Shown piece by piece: positions 8,365 to 17,166 of a stretch of 64,000 bases of DNA. A program made the translations under genes and the position numbers. The DNA is from Methylophilus medardensis (GTDB lineage: Bacteria > Pseudomonadota > Gammaproteobacteria > Burkholderiales > Methylophilaceae). The notes beneath the pieces are model-generated. The model did not search any database, was not told the origin of the DNA, and worked only from the letters and a program-made list of their open reading frames with translations. Location: the NCBI RefSeq assembly GCF_006363915.1, contig NZ_CP040946.1; one strand, written 5' to 3'. Numbering within the stretch: position 1 is the first letter of the stretch; each line of letters begins with the position of its first letter.

Positions 8365-10221
8365 ATGCGTTTCGCGCTTATCCTGCTGTGCTGTTGTTGG
8401 CTTAGTGCATGTATGCGGCCAAGGCTGGACGCCCCCAGCCATGCGGCGCTACACCTGCCAGCGCATCCCGTCACAAAAACTTCTCCTCAAGAAACCTACC
8501 CAGAAGTCGACTTCACCGATATTGAAGCCCCGCGCGCGTTGAAAGCGCCATTAAAATCAGCCACGCCAACCTTGCTCATTAATTTGGTCGTGCAGGAGGC
8601 GCCTGTTCAGGAGGTGTTACTTGCCATCGCACGGGAAAGTGGGCTCAACATCGATATTCATCCCGGTTTACGCGGCAAAGTGACACTGCATGCGCTGCAG
8701 CAATCCGTGCCCTCTATTTTGGCGCGCCTGTCTCGGCAGGTGGATATGTATTACGAGTGGTCGAATGGGGTGTGGTTGATTACCCCAGATACGCCAGTTA
8801 TTCGTAGTTACAAGTTGAATTACGTGAATATCAGTCGGGATACGACGGGCTACATTGGGGTCGCCAGTGAAATCAACAGCACTGGCCGCGCGGCAACCGG
8901 TGGCGGGAATAGTGGCGGCGCCCAATTGGCCACCCTATTAAGTGGTAACAGTAATAGCTCAAGGACGGCCGTCACATCCCAAGCACGTTTTCACTTGTGG
9001 GAAAGCGTGATTGAGAATATTCAGGCCTTACTCGACGATACCGACAAAGCGACAACAGCACGCGATGAGGTGTTAGAGAGTCACGCATTGGCGCCAGAGA
9101 CTGCTGCGGGTGCGAATGATGCTGCCAGCCCAGTGGTTGCTGAAAAGGTGAAGCAGGCACAGGTGCGCTGGCGAGCCTCGCGTTTGATTGCAAATCCTGA
9201 AACCGGCATTGTGACGATTCGTACTTCGCAAAGTCAGCAAGCACAGGTGCGCGCCTACTTAGAGTCGGTGATGCAAGTCGCGGCTAGGCAGGTGTTGATC
9301 GAAGCCACCATAGTAGAGGTGGAGCTCAGTAAAAGCTTTCAGATGGGGATCGATTGGAGTCGATTGTCCGCCTCAGCAGAACAGCGTGGTTGGCAGTTCG
9401 CACAATCTCTGGGCAATGATGCAGCCCAGTTCAACCGCAAGTCCGGCAGTTGGGAGAGTAATAATAGTAAGAATGCGCTCGGACAAAACAATGGCAACGT
9501 TGCGCTGATGTTGGGCTACTTTAACCCGTTCAGTCGACTTGGCAATCTGAGCGCAAGTGTGACTCTGCTGGAGCAGTTTGGTAAAACGCGGGTGTTATCC
9601 AGTCCCAAATTAATGGTACTCAATAACCAGACAGCGATTTTAAAGGTGGTTGATAACTTAGTTTATTTCACCATTCAGTCGCAAATTTCTCAAGGCAGTA
9701 GTGTTGGCGGCGGCAATTTACAAGCGGTGACTACCACGGCAAATACCGTGCCGGTGGGGTTGGTGATGGCGGTGACTGCGCAAATTAACAGCCATCAGCG
9801 GGTGAATCTCAACGTGCGGCCTACCGTCTCAAAAGTGCTGCGGTATATCGAGGACCCCAACCCGCAATTGGGCACTGGGAGCAACCGCATCGTCAGTAGT
9901 ATTCCAGAAATACAAGTCCGTGAAATGGAGTCAGTACTAAATATTGCGACCGGGCATATTGCGGTACTAGGTGGGCTCATGCAGGAGGATCAGCGGGAAT
10001 TTACCGATCGAATTCCAGGCGTATCGAGGCTGCCCATACTGGGCCAAGCCTTTGTCGGCAAGAATCAGGCAGCCAAAAAAACCGAGTTGATTGTGTTTTT
10101 AAGGCCGACCGTCATTGGGCGCGCCGATGTGAATGCGGGGGACTTGCAATCCTTTCAGCCGTTGCTGCCAGAAGCGTTACCCGCGGATGCCTTCGAGCTC
10201 AACTTGGGAGAGCCCTTATGA
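8365..10221 (+). CDS. mshL: MSHA-like pilus secretin MshL (lipoprotein)
   Basis: Outer-membrane secretin of an MSHA-type pilus or type II-like system, 618 aa. It starts with a lipoprotein signal (lipobox LSA before C16). A secretin/TonB short N-terminal domain follows at about 70-135 (VVQEAPVQEVLLAIARESG), then a Gly/Ser-rich stretch (about 170-200) and the secretin domain from about 300 (RQVLIEATIVEVELS, then KTRVLSSPKLMVLNNQTA and VLGGLMQEDQ), ending with KKTELIVFLRPTV. A GGGGGAAG ribosome-binding site precedes ATG 8365. First gene of an eight-gene run in which nearly every start overlaps the preceding stop. Family members in Vibrio export the MSHA pilus; the substrate here is not known. 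Confidence 0.9.
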   Translation: MRFALILLCCCWLSACMRPRLDAPSHAALHLPAHPVTKTSPQETYPEVDFTDIEAPRALKAPLKSATPTLLINLVVQEAPVQEVLLAIARESGLNIDIHPGLRGKVTLHALQQSVPSILARLSRQVDMYYEWSNGVWLITPDTPVIRSYKLNYVNISRDTTGYIGVASEINSTGRAATGGGNSGGAQLATLLSGNSNSSRTAVTSQARFHLWESVIENIQALLDDTDKATTARDEVLESHALAPETAAGANDAASPVVAEKVKQAQVRWRASRLIANPETGIVTIRTSQSQQAQVRAYLESVMQVAARQVLIEATIVEVELSKSFQMGIDWSRLSASAEQRGWQFAQSLGNDAAQFNRKSGSWESNNSKNALGQNNGNVALMLGYFNPFSRLGNLSASVTLLEQFGKTRVLSSPKLMVLNNQTAILKVVDNLVYFTIQSQISQGSSVGGGNLQAVTTTANTVPVGLVMAVTAQINSHQRVNLNVRPTVSKVLRYIEDPNPQLGTGSNRIVSSIPEIQVREMESVLNIATGHIAVLGGLMQEDQREFTDRIPGVSRLPILGQAFVGKNQAAKKTELIVFLRPTVIGRADVNAGDLQSFQPLLPEALPADAFELNLGEPL

Positions 10222-10928
10222 GATGGATGCGATCACTGATCAATGCCTTACGTAAGCACCCCTCCGCGACAAATAGTCCATTCCGACATGCCTTGGTGCA
10301 TTCCGCAATCAAGCGGATTGAGCTGGGGCTGACGTATTTGTTGTGGGGATGCGTGCTATGTATGCTTGGATTGATCTGGCAGCAAGGCGTTCGTTTGCTG
10401 TATCGAGGGGAGGAAGTCTTGCTGCGGCGGCCGCCGAAAAGTATGAAACAAGCTGGGCCCCGCTTTTCGCCTATCAAACTTGTAAAACAGCCGCATTCAC
10501 ATCATCCGAGTGCGTTGCCTAGCCTATTTCGTATTGAAAAAGACAAGACCGCTGTAGAAAAGCCGTTGACCGAGTATCACACGGTATCGGCACCCCCAGC
10601 GCAAGCCTCGCAACAATCCTTATCCCCTCCTTTGAGCATGTCACTACACATTCAACAAGTACCGCAACTGCAAGCGCATTTAAAAACGCAGTTAAATCAA
10701 GCCAAGCAGCAGCTGCAGTCGGGACGCTTGGCGATGGCCCGACAGTCTTTTGAACAGGTGTTGCGGCAAGACCCGCATCAGGTCATCGCATTGGCGGGCA
10801 TGTTGGTGATCACCAGTCAGCGTGGCGAGATTCAACAGCGTGCAGAGTATCTGGCCAGATTGCGGCAGGAAATTCCAGACTTCGTGCCAGAAGATGATCT
10901 TTTTTTAATGCAGCTCGAGGAGGACTAA
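10218..10928 (+). CDS. Single-pass membrane protein with TPR-like C-terminus (MshN-like)
   Basis: The 236-aa protein has a basic cytoplasmic N-terminus, one membrane segment at about 36-57, a Pro/Ser-rich periplasmic linker (about 75-145) and a C-terminal helical region (about 150-230) that reads like tetratricopeptide repeats (GRLAMARQSFEQVLRQDP). In Vibrio the MSHA locus places the TPR protein MshN between the secretin and the ATPase, and this gene holds the same place. Its role would be connecting the inner-membrane platform to the secretin. It overlaps mshL by ATGA at 10218-10221. The family assignment is by position and architecture only. Confidence 0.65.
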   Translation: MRWMRSLINALRKHPSATNSPFRHALVHSAIKRIELGLTYLLWGCVLCMLGLIWQQGVRLLYRGEEVLLRRPPKSMKQAGPRFSPIKLVKQPHSHHPSALPSLFRIEKDKTAVEKPLTEYHTVSAPPAQASQQSLSPPLSMSLHIQQVPQLQAHLKTQLNQAKQQLQSGRLAMARQSFEQVLRQDPHQVIALAGMLVITSQRGEIQQRAEYLARLRQEIPDFVPEDDLFLMQLEED

Positions 10929-12637
10929 TGTTGGACGCCACAAACCACATGCGTCTTGGTGAGTGGATGTTGGCAAAAGGCATGATTACGGCAGACCAAT
11001 TGGAGATTGCCTTAATTGAGCAAGCCAGGCATCAGCTACTCTTGGGCCAGCAGTTGGTCAGACTACATTTTGTGACGGATGCCATGATCAGAGATGTGCT
11101 GGCGCAGCATCATGCGCAGGAAAGTATTGATTTGCAGCAGGCCATTGCTGATCCTGAAGCGTTGGCCATGGTGCCTGAGGTTTTCGCCAGGCAGCATCGG
11201 CTATTACCGCTCGATTTGTCGGCAAATAAGGAAGTGATGCGCGTTGCGATGACCGGGCAACACAATATGCTGGTGCTGGATACCCTCAGGCATTTATTGG
11301 GCGGCACGATACATCTGAAGCCAGTGTTGGCAACAGAGGCGCATCTGGAGCAGGCGTTGGATCAGTTTTACGGACACAGTTTGTCCTTAGACAGTCTGTT
11401 GCAAGAAATCGAACGCGAAAGCACGTCAACGGCCGTTATCTCCACACCACAGGCGACTCGGCCGGTGATCCGACTGGTAGACACCCTCTTGATAGACGCG
11501 GTCAAGCAAGGGGCGTCTGATGTGCATTTTGAGCCGGAGCAAGCGTTTTTAAGGATACGCTATCGGATTGATGGCGTGTTGTGGCAGATCCGCTGTTTGC
11601 ATGTGCGTTATTGGCCCGCCATGTGTGTCCGGCTCAAAATTTTGGCTGGGTTGGATATCGCCGAGCAACGGATGTCGCAAGACGGACGAGTCAATTTGTT
11701 TTTGTGTGGCCGTCAGATCGACTTTAGGGTGTCAAGCCACCCGACCCTACATGGCGAAAACATCGTGTTGCGGGTGCTGGATCGTGATCAGGCAATTATT
11801 TCACTTGAGGAAATGCCATTGCCTGCCCCACAGCTGCAATGCGTCAAGGCGATGCTTGAAAAGCCAGAGGGACTGTTGATATTAACTGGGCCGACAGGTA
11901 GCGGAAAAACAACTACGCTGTACTCGATGCTTAACTACCTCAACCACGAGCACGTAAATATCATGACCTTGGAGGACCCAGTTGAGTATCCGCATGCGTT
12001 AATGCGCCAAACCTCGGTGAATGCCTCAAACAAAGTGGATTTTATCAGTGGAATCCGCGCAATCTTACGCCAAGATCCCGACATTATTCTGATTGGTGAG
12101 GTGCGTGATGAGCCCACCGCTGCCATGGCTGTGCGCGCGGCGATGACCGGCCATCTCGTGATGACGACTTTGCATACAAATACTGCTGCTGCGGCTTTTT
12201 CAAGGCTGCAAGATTTTGGGATTAGTCCACACATGATGGCCGGCTGTCTGGTGGGCGTTGTTGCGCAGCGCTTACTGCGGCGCTTGTGTCGGCACTGCAA
12301 ACGACCAGCGAATGTCGATGATGCAATGGCGCGCTTGATGCAGCCTTTGCCCGAACATCTCAGTTTGTTTGAGCCGCAAGGCTGCGAGCATTGCCGCATG
12401 AGTGGGTATCAAGGCCGATTAGTGATTATGGAGGTGTTAGCCATGCATCCCGATCTAGAGCCTATGCTGATCCCGCCAATTTCTTTGCAGCGTATACAGC
12501 AGCGAGCGCGCCAGTATGGCTTTACTACCTTAGCGGAGGAGGGCTTGCGTAAGGTATTCACCGGAGAAACAAGTTTGGCAGAATTGCGCCGGGTGGTGGA
12601 TTTAAGCGGGTTACATGCCGGGTGGAATCATCCATGA
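10928..12637 (+). CDS. mshE: Pilus assembly/secretion ATPase, GspE/MshE type, with MshEN c-di-GMP-binding type N-terminus
   Basis: Hexameric traffic ATPase driving assembly. The 569 residues contain an N-terminal MshEN-like region: RLG at 9-11, G18, L25, L29 and Q32 match the first c-di-GMP-binding motif, and a degenerate second copy at about 38-61 keeps LG and LxxxLxxQ-like spacing but has His in place of the second glycine. Then come the N2 domain, Walker A GPTGSGKT (321-328), Walker B region ILIGEVRDEPTA with its His box, and a tetracysteine zinc motif (CRHC and CEHC near 455-490). The start overlaps the preceding stop by one base (TAATG). Confidence 0.93.
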   Translation: MLDATNHMRLGEWMLAKGMITADQLEIALIEQARHQLLLGQQLVRLHFVTDAMIRDVLAQHHAQESIDLQQAIADPEALAMVPEVFARQHRLLPLDLSANKEVMRVAMTGQHNMLVLDTLRHLLGGTIHLKPVLATEAHLEQALDQFYGHSLSLDSLLQEIERESTSTAVISTPQATRPVIRLVDTLLIDAVKQGASDVHFEPEQAFLRIRYRIDGVLWQIRCLHVRYWPAMCVRLKILAGLDIAEQRMSQDGRVNLFLCGRQIDFRVSSHPTLHGENIVLRVLDRDQAIISLEEMPLPAPQLQCVKAMLEKPEGLLILTGPTGSGKTTTLYSMLNYLNHEHVNIMTLEDPVEYPHALMRQTSVNASNKVDFISGIRAILRQDPDIILIGEVRDEPTAAMAVRAAMTGHLVMTTLHTNTAAAAFSRLQDFGISPHMMAGCLVGVVAQRLLRRLCRHCKRPANVDDAMARLMQPLPEHLSLFEPQGCEHCRMSGYQGRLVIMEVLAMHPDLEPMLIPPISLQRIQQRARQYGFTTLAEEGLRKVFTGETSLAELRRVVDLSGLHAGWNHP

Positions 12638-13833
12638 CTTGCTACCGATACACCGCAATTGACCAATATGGCCGCCGCCAACGCGGGCGGCTTGATATGC
12701 CGGATGAGCAGGCTTTGATCGCCCACCTACACCAACAAGGCTGTGAGCTACTGAGCGTGAAGTTGGGGCAAGCGCGCGTCGTGCGACAACAGTCAGTGAG
12801 TACGCAGTTGCTTATTTTGTTTTGCGTGCAAATGGAGCAACTCCTGCAGGCGGGCGTCCCTTTATTGCAATCGGTGGCCGAGCTTGTTCAGCAGCATGAG
12901 CATCGGGGTATGGTCGCCGCCTTACGCACAATCAAGCATGATTTAGAAGCTGGGAAATTACTGTCACAGGCTTTTCAGGCCCAGCCTAAGGTGTTTCCAC
13001 CACTGTTTGCGCAATTGATTGAGGCTGGAGAGCGCACCGGACAACTGCCAGATATTTTCGGACATTTGGCACAGACCTTAACCTGGCAGGCGGCGCTGGT
13101 GGCGCAACTGCGGCGTGGGCTGACTTATCCTGCGGTTTTGACAGTCATGGTCTCGCTCGCGGCTTATGTGATGTTGACTTATCTTGTCCCACAAATGGTC
13201 AGTTTTTTGCAGAGTCTGGGGCAAGTGCTGCCGTTGTCGACACGGCTGTTACTCGGCCTTTCTGACGCCATGATCGTGTACGGTCATTGGCTGTTACTGG
13301 GTCTGGCCTTGACGCTCGGGGCGGGCCTGCTGGCGATGCATCGCTCTCCCACATTTGCATTTTTTATCGATCAGCGATTATTAAAGTTACCCATCATTGG
13401 CCAGTTATTGCATCAACTGGTGCTAGCCAGACTTTGCCGTTTTCTCGGATTGATGCACCAGACGGGGATTCCTTTATTACAGGCGCTGGAGTGGTGTCTG
13501 CCTTTATTGCAGCAACGGGTGATGATGCGAGCTTTGTCAGACATCCATCAGCGCGTGCAGGCGGGTGAAACGCTTGCCGCAAGTTTTAAAGCGACGCATC
13601 AATTTCCGTCGCTGATGATATGCATGTTAAATGTCGGCGAAAGTACTGGGGCACTAGATCGGATGTTGTTCCAGTTGGCTACCATATACGATCGTGAAGT
13701 GCAGTCACAACTGCAAACACTTTTGCGGTTGCTAGAACCCGCCTTAACCATCACGTTGGGACTGTTGTTGCTGTTTTTAATGGTGGCGGTGATATTGCCG
13801 GTTTATGACAGTTTTTCTAACTTGCATTACTAG
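12634..13833 (+). CDS. mshG: Pilus/secretion inner-membrane platform protein, GspF/MshG family
   Basis: Polytopic platform protein that couples the ATPase to pilin assembly. From ATG 12634 (overlapping the ATPase stop as ATGA) it has 399 aa. Two repeated T2SSF domains are seen (about 60-185 and 260-390), each with the family's helical pattern (QLIEAGERTGQLPDIF and MLNVGESTGALDRML), and three membrane segments near 160-190, 210-235 and 370-395. An in-frame GTG at 12622 is less likely. The N-terminal YRYTAIDQYGRRQRG is the usual GspF opening. Confidence 0.93.
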   Translation: MTCYRYTAIDQYGRRQRGRLDMPDEQALIAHLHQQGCELLSVKLGQARVVRQQSVSTQLLILFCVQMEQLLQAGVPLLQSVAELVQQHEHRGMVAALRTIKHDLEAGKLLSQAFQAQPKVFPPLFAQLIEAGERTGQLPDIFGHLAQTLTWQAALVAQLRRGLTYPAVLTVMVSLAAYVMLTYLVPQMVSFLQSLGQVLPLSTRLLLGLSDAMIVYGHWLLLGLALTLGAGLLAMHRSPTFAFFIDQRLLKLPIIGQLLHQLVLARLCRFLGLMHQTGIPLLQALEWCLPLLQQRVMMRALSDIHQRVQAGETLAASFKATHQFPSLMICMLNVGESTGALDRMLFQLATIYDREVQSQLQTLLRLLEPALTITLGLLLLFLMVAVILPVYDSFSNLHY

Positions 13834-13835
13834 TG

Positions 13836-15353
13836 ATGGCGCGCCAACTGTTTATTGTCCTGATGAGCCCCAACGGTTGGCGGATCTTGCATTTTGACGG
13901 CGCGAACTGTCTGGCCTTGCGCACGTTTGATCGCAGCGAGGAAGCTCGAAGCGCTGTGCATGCATGGTGGCAACGCTACCCGCAGGCGCAGGTGTCCTTT
14001 CTAAGCAACCTTCCCGATGAACAGTATCATGTTGAAGTGCTGCCTGATGTGCCCGGGTTTGCCGGACAACCGTTGTTGAAAAGAAAATTGGCTGCTTGGC
14101 CATTTTCCAACGGTCTGCATGCCGCTTGCAAACTAGATTGTGTACAAGCCCAGCGTCGCGAAAGCCGATTTTTGTTCACGGCGCTGCCGGATCCGCGATT
14201 GTTTGAGTGGATTCTCCAGTTGCAGGCACGCAGCGTTCGAATTCAAGGGGTCTATACGCATGCGCTCGCCATGTTGTATTGCCTACCGCAAGCGACGCAG
14301 CGGTATCGGCATACGCTCTGTCTGGACTTTGAACAACAACAGCTTCGGGTGAGCTACCTGCAGCAGCAGCGACTATTTTTTAGCCGTTTGCTGCCACTGC
14401 CAGAAGACAGCTTTGCAACGCCAGCCGCCTGTGCGGCGCATGTTTTACAAGCACTGCATCAAATACGTATGACTCTGTTCCATCAGCAGTGGGTAGACGA
14501 TCAAGAGGATATGCAACTGGTGTGTTTTGGACAATGGCCTGCAATCTGGCAAAAATTGAAACAAACACTGACCGAGGGCTATGTCTGGGTGATTGTTTCT
14601 GACGCCGATATCGCGCAGACATCCACCGTTCAGCCAATGCCCCAGGGAGTCACTGGGCTTGAGTGGGCCACCATACAATGGTTATTGCAGCGCAAGCCGC
14701 TGCCTAATTTGCTAACAGAGGCGATGTTGTTGCCTGAAAGCATTCGGCGCCTCAAGCGAACGATCCATTGGACTGGCGCTGTGATGGCAAGCATGATGTT
14801 CATTGCCGCCGGCATGGATTGGCAAATCACGCAAAACACGCACCGGCAGCTTCAATCCGTGAAGCGGCAACAGGCGCTGTGGCAGTCTGCGACGATATAT
14901 CCGATCCCGTCGACAGCGTTACCGCAGTTACGTGCGGTGACACAGGCCGTTCGAGCGTTGACGGTTGCGGCTCGCTGGCCAGATCGCGCCTTAACTATGA
15001 TGCAGCATGCCATGATGGGCCAGTCTGATTGGCAAATAACAGCATTAGAGTGGCAGGTGTCTGCGCAGGCTGGGCAAGACCAATTGAATATGCCCAAAGC
15101 ATCCGCCTACAAAGAAACCTTGATTGTGACTTATGCGGCTTTAGGGCCATCCGCCCAACGGGCAGATGCTTGGCAACAATTACTGGTTCGCTTGCGGAAT
15201 CTGCCTGACATTGCGCAGCTCGAAGTGCTCACCTCTTCAGCAAGCGCCTCAGGTGAGATGCGCGCGGGCAACACCAGCGACATGCGATTGCCATCGCAAC
15301 AACCCGTCATCAAGCTGTATTTGCGTGCGATCGATCCGGTTGGTGATGGATGA
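13836..15353 (+). CDS. GspL-like/PilM-PilN-like assembly protein (cytoplasmic domain + one membrane segment)
   Basis: The 505-aa protein has a large cytoplasmic N-terminal part (1-305) that resembles the degenerate actin-like fold of GspL/PilM (LCLDFEQQQLRVSYLQQQRL near 170-190), one membrane segment at about 309-328 and a periplasmic tail that could be a ferredoxin-like GspL/PilN domain. In Vibrio MSHA loci MshI occupies the comparable role. No ATP-binding signature is evident. Start is uncertain between ATG 13836 and GTG 13833, which overlaps the previous stop (TAGTGATG). Function is inferred from architecture and operon position; I did not recognise it by strong motif. Confidence 0.6.
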   Translation: MARQLFIVLMSPNGWRILHFDGANCLALRTFDRSEEARSAVHAWWQRYPQAQVSFLSNLPDEQYHVEVLPDVPGFAGQPLLKRKLAAWPFSNGLHAACKLDCVQAQRRESRFLFTALPDPRLFEWILQLQARSVRIQGVYTHALAMLYCLPQATQRYRHTLCLDFEQQQLRVSYLQQQRLFFSRLLPLPEDSFATPAACAAHVLQALHQIRMTLFHQQWVDDQEDMQLVCFGQWPAIWQKLKQTLTEGYVWVIVSDADIAQTSTVQPMPQGVTGLEWATIQWLLQRKPLPNLLTEAMLLPESIRRLKRTIHWTGAVMASMMFIAAGMDWQITQNTHRQLQSVKRQQALWQSATIYPIPSTALPQLRAVTQAVRALTVAARWPDRALTMMQHAMMGQSDWQITALEWQVSAQAGQDQLNMPKASAYKETLIVTYAALGPSAQRADAWQQLLVRLRNLPDIAQLEVLTSSASASGEMRAGNTSDMRLPSQQPVIKLYLRAIDPVGDG

Positions 15354-15949
15354 CAGTCGGCGATTATTTGCGCACTTTGCAGGGCATATTCGTCCTCTGG
15401 CTGAGTGTGCTCATCGTGATGGCGCTGGCCTTGTTGTTCCAGATCGTCCATCAATCTTCGGCGGAGCAGGCATTAGGCCAAGCGCAACAGGCTTTGCATC
15501 AACGGCAACAACAGGCGTCAGATCTGGCAAGCCACCAGTCGGAGATCGATTTTTATGTTGCAAACCGTGCGCGGTGGCAAGCGCTTGGTATGCTAGAAGC
15601 ACCGCATTTCGATCATTGGGATGCAACGCTTGCTGCTATTCAGCAGCAGTCCGCTTTGCCCGATGTTGCATATCAAATGCAGCCTCCGAGGCTGTGTTCA
15701 GCAACGACTTGTCAAAAGTATTGGCCAGCCGAGACGCCTCCAGCATTGCATTTCACCGTCACCGCTATCCAACTCGATTGGCTGCTTACCCATGAGTCAG
15801 CTGTCAGCGACTGGTTAGCGCAACTGCAGGCAAAATTTGGCGAGCGCTTGTTTGTGCGGCATTGTAGCTGGTCATTGGCATCAGACAATCAAGCCATTGC
15901 GGCCCAATGTGATGTTGATCTGTTTAATCTTCCCGGGGAGCATCCATGA
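15350..15949 (+). CDS. PilO/GspM/MshJ-like single-pass assembly protein
   Basis: The 199-aa protein has a short cytoplasmic tail, one membrane helix at about 12-33, a coiled-coil-like Gln-rich helix (about 35-70) and a C-terminal periplasmic domain with four cysteines (CSATTC near 140-146, two more near 185-200) that could form disulfides. This TM plus coiled coil plus small domain plan is that of PilO, GspM and MshJ, which pair with PilN/GspL/MshI in the inner membrane. It overlaps its upstream neighbour by ATGA. Assigned by architecture and position. Confidence 0.55.
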   Translation: MTVGDYLRTLQGIFVLWLSVLIVMALALLFQIVHQSSAEQALGQAQQALHQRQQQASDLASHQSEIDFYVANRARWQALGMLEAPHFDHWDATLAAIQQQSALPDVAYQMQPPRLCSATTCQKYWPAETPPALHFTVTAIQLDWLLTHESAVSDWLAQLQAKFGERLFVRHCSWSLASDNQAIAAQCDVDLFNLPGEHP

Positions 15950-17166
15950 GTGTGTTGACCAACGGGGCCTCTGTTCAGATGGGGACGGTTAAGCGCCTGA
16001 AACAAGCGGGCTTTGTGGTATGGCTGTTGTTGCTGTTGTCTGGCATCGGCCAATGGATGGTGTTCAGCCATCTCGCCAAATATCCAGCAAACCAACTCGC
16101 ACGACAAAAAACCGATGCCTCACTTGCGTTGGCGCAGCAGGCGCTGTTGGCTTATGCCTACCAACCACTGCAATCAACCACTTGTGAACTGAATTGCCCA
16201 CGCCCCGGAGACTTGCCTTGCCCTGACCGAAATAACGATGGTATTGCGGAAGGTTCGTGTAGCAATACCGCTCGCCTAGGTCGGCTACCTTGGAAAACCT
16301 TAGGTGTTGGCGATGTGCGTGACGGCAGTGGTGAACGATTGTGGTACGCCGTCTCTGAGCGATATAAAAATAATCCGCGCATCTTGCCTTTAAATTTGGA
16401 TACAGCTGGTACCTGGAGCGTGGCGTCGGCGGCGGCGTTGCGATGGGATGCGACGCAAGGGAGTGGGGTGGTTGCGGTGCTGATTGCACCCATGCAGCCT
16501 TTGGTGCGCGCGGATGGCTGGGTACAGCAACGGCAGGATGCTACCGCAAACATCAGTAAACACTACCTTGACCAACATGCGTCTTGGGACAATGCCAATC
16601 CTCAGGAGGGCACTGTGTTTGGTTTTGTGATGGCATCCCTGCGCCCTTATTTTAACGATGTGGTGTGGCCCATCACGGCTAGTCAAATACATCAGACGAT
16701 GCAAAAACACGTTTTGTCCGAGCTTAGTCGAACTTTGCGCTGTACCACATTGCCGTGCAATCCTTACCCGCGGCCCGCCGCAGTGGATGACGTCAGTTGC
16801 TTAAGTCATCTTGCTTTATTGCCGGGGCTGTGTCTTTCTGTGGCGAGCGATGTTGGTCGCTTGCCACTAGATACCAATGCGCACTGGGCTTGGGCGGCAC
16901 AACACGCGCTCGATGGCAGCGCACTGCATCATTGGTTTCAGCAGAATGGTTGGCGAGAGCAGGTGTTTTATCAGCGCTCACCATCGAGGGTGACGCTGGT
17001 GGTGGCGGGGGAGCGGTTAGCTGGGCAGGCCCGTGAATTGGCTTCCGATAAAACACGTCTGAACACTTATCTTGAAGCCACCACCTTGCTTACTTTGCAT
17101 GTAGCAGATGCCACCGCACTTAACCACCCCAGTAATGATCTTCTGCAGACGGTGGAGGGGCGATGA
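15946..17166 (+). CDS. Large pilin-like protein with LPCPD domain, lacking the pilin Glu5 (possible GspK-like tip subunit)
   Basis: The 406-aa protein has an N-terminal hydrophobic helix after QAG-FVVWLLLLLSG (residues 20-32), which resembles a prepilin segment but has no glutamate at position +5 from a cleavage after G22. The helix runs on into an alpha-1-like AxAQQALLAYAY stretch, then a cysteine-rich block: RPGDLPCPD, an NNDGIAEGSC segment and RLGRLPWKTLGV. The same block occurs in the next gene. Large size and absent Glu5 recall the minor pseudopilin GspK. The function is inferred; no close family name is recognised. ATGA overlap with both neighbours shows coupling. Confidence 0.55.
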   Translation: MSVLTNGASVQMGTVKRLKQAGFVVWLLLLLSGIGQWMVFSHLAKYPANQLARQKTDASLALAQQALLAYAYQPLQSTTCELNCPRPGDLPCPDRNNDGIAEGSCSNTARLGRLPWKTLGVGDVRDGSGERLWYAVSERYKNNPRILPLNLDTAGTWSVASAAALRWDATQGSGVVAVLIAPMQPLVRADGWVQQRQDATANISKHYLDQHASWDNANPQEGTVFGFVMASLRPYFNDVVWPITASQIHQTMQKHVLSELSRTLRCTTLPCNPYPRPAAVDDVSCLSHLALLPGLCLSVASDVGRLPLDTNAHWAWAAQHALDGSALHHWFQQNGWREQVFYQRSPSRVTLVVAGERLAGQARELASDKTRLNTYLEATTLLTLHVADATALNHPSNDLLQTVEGR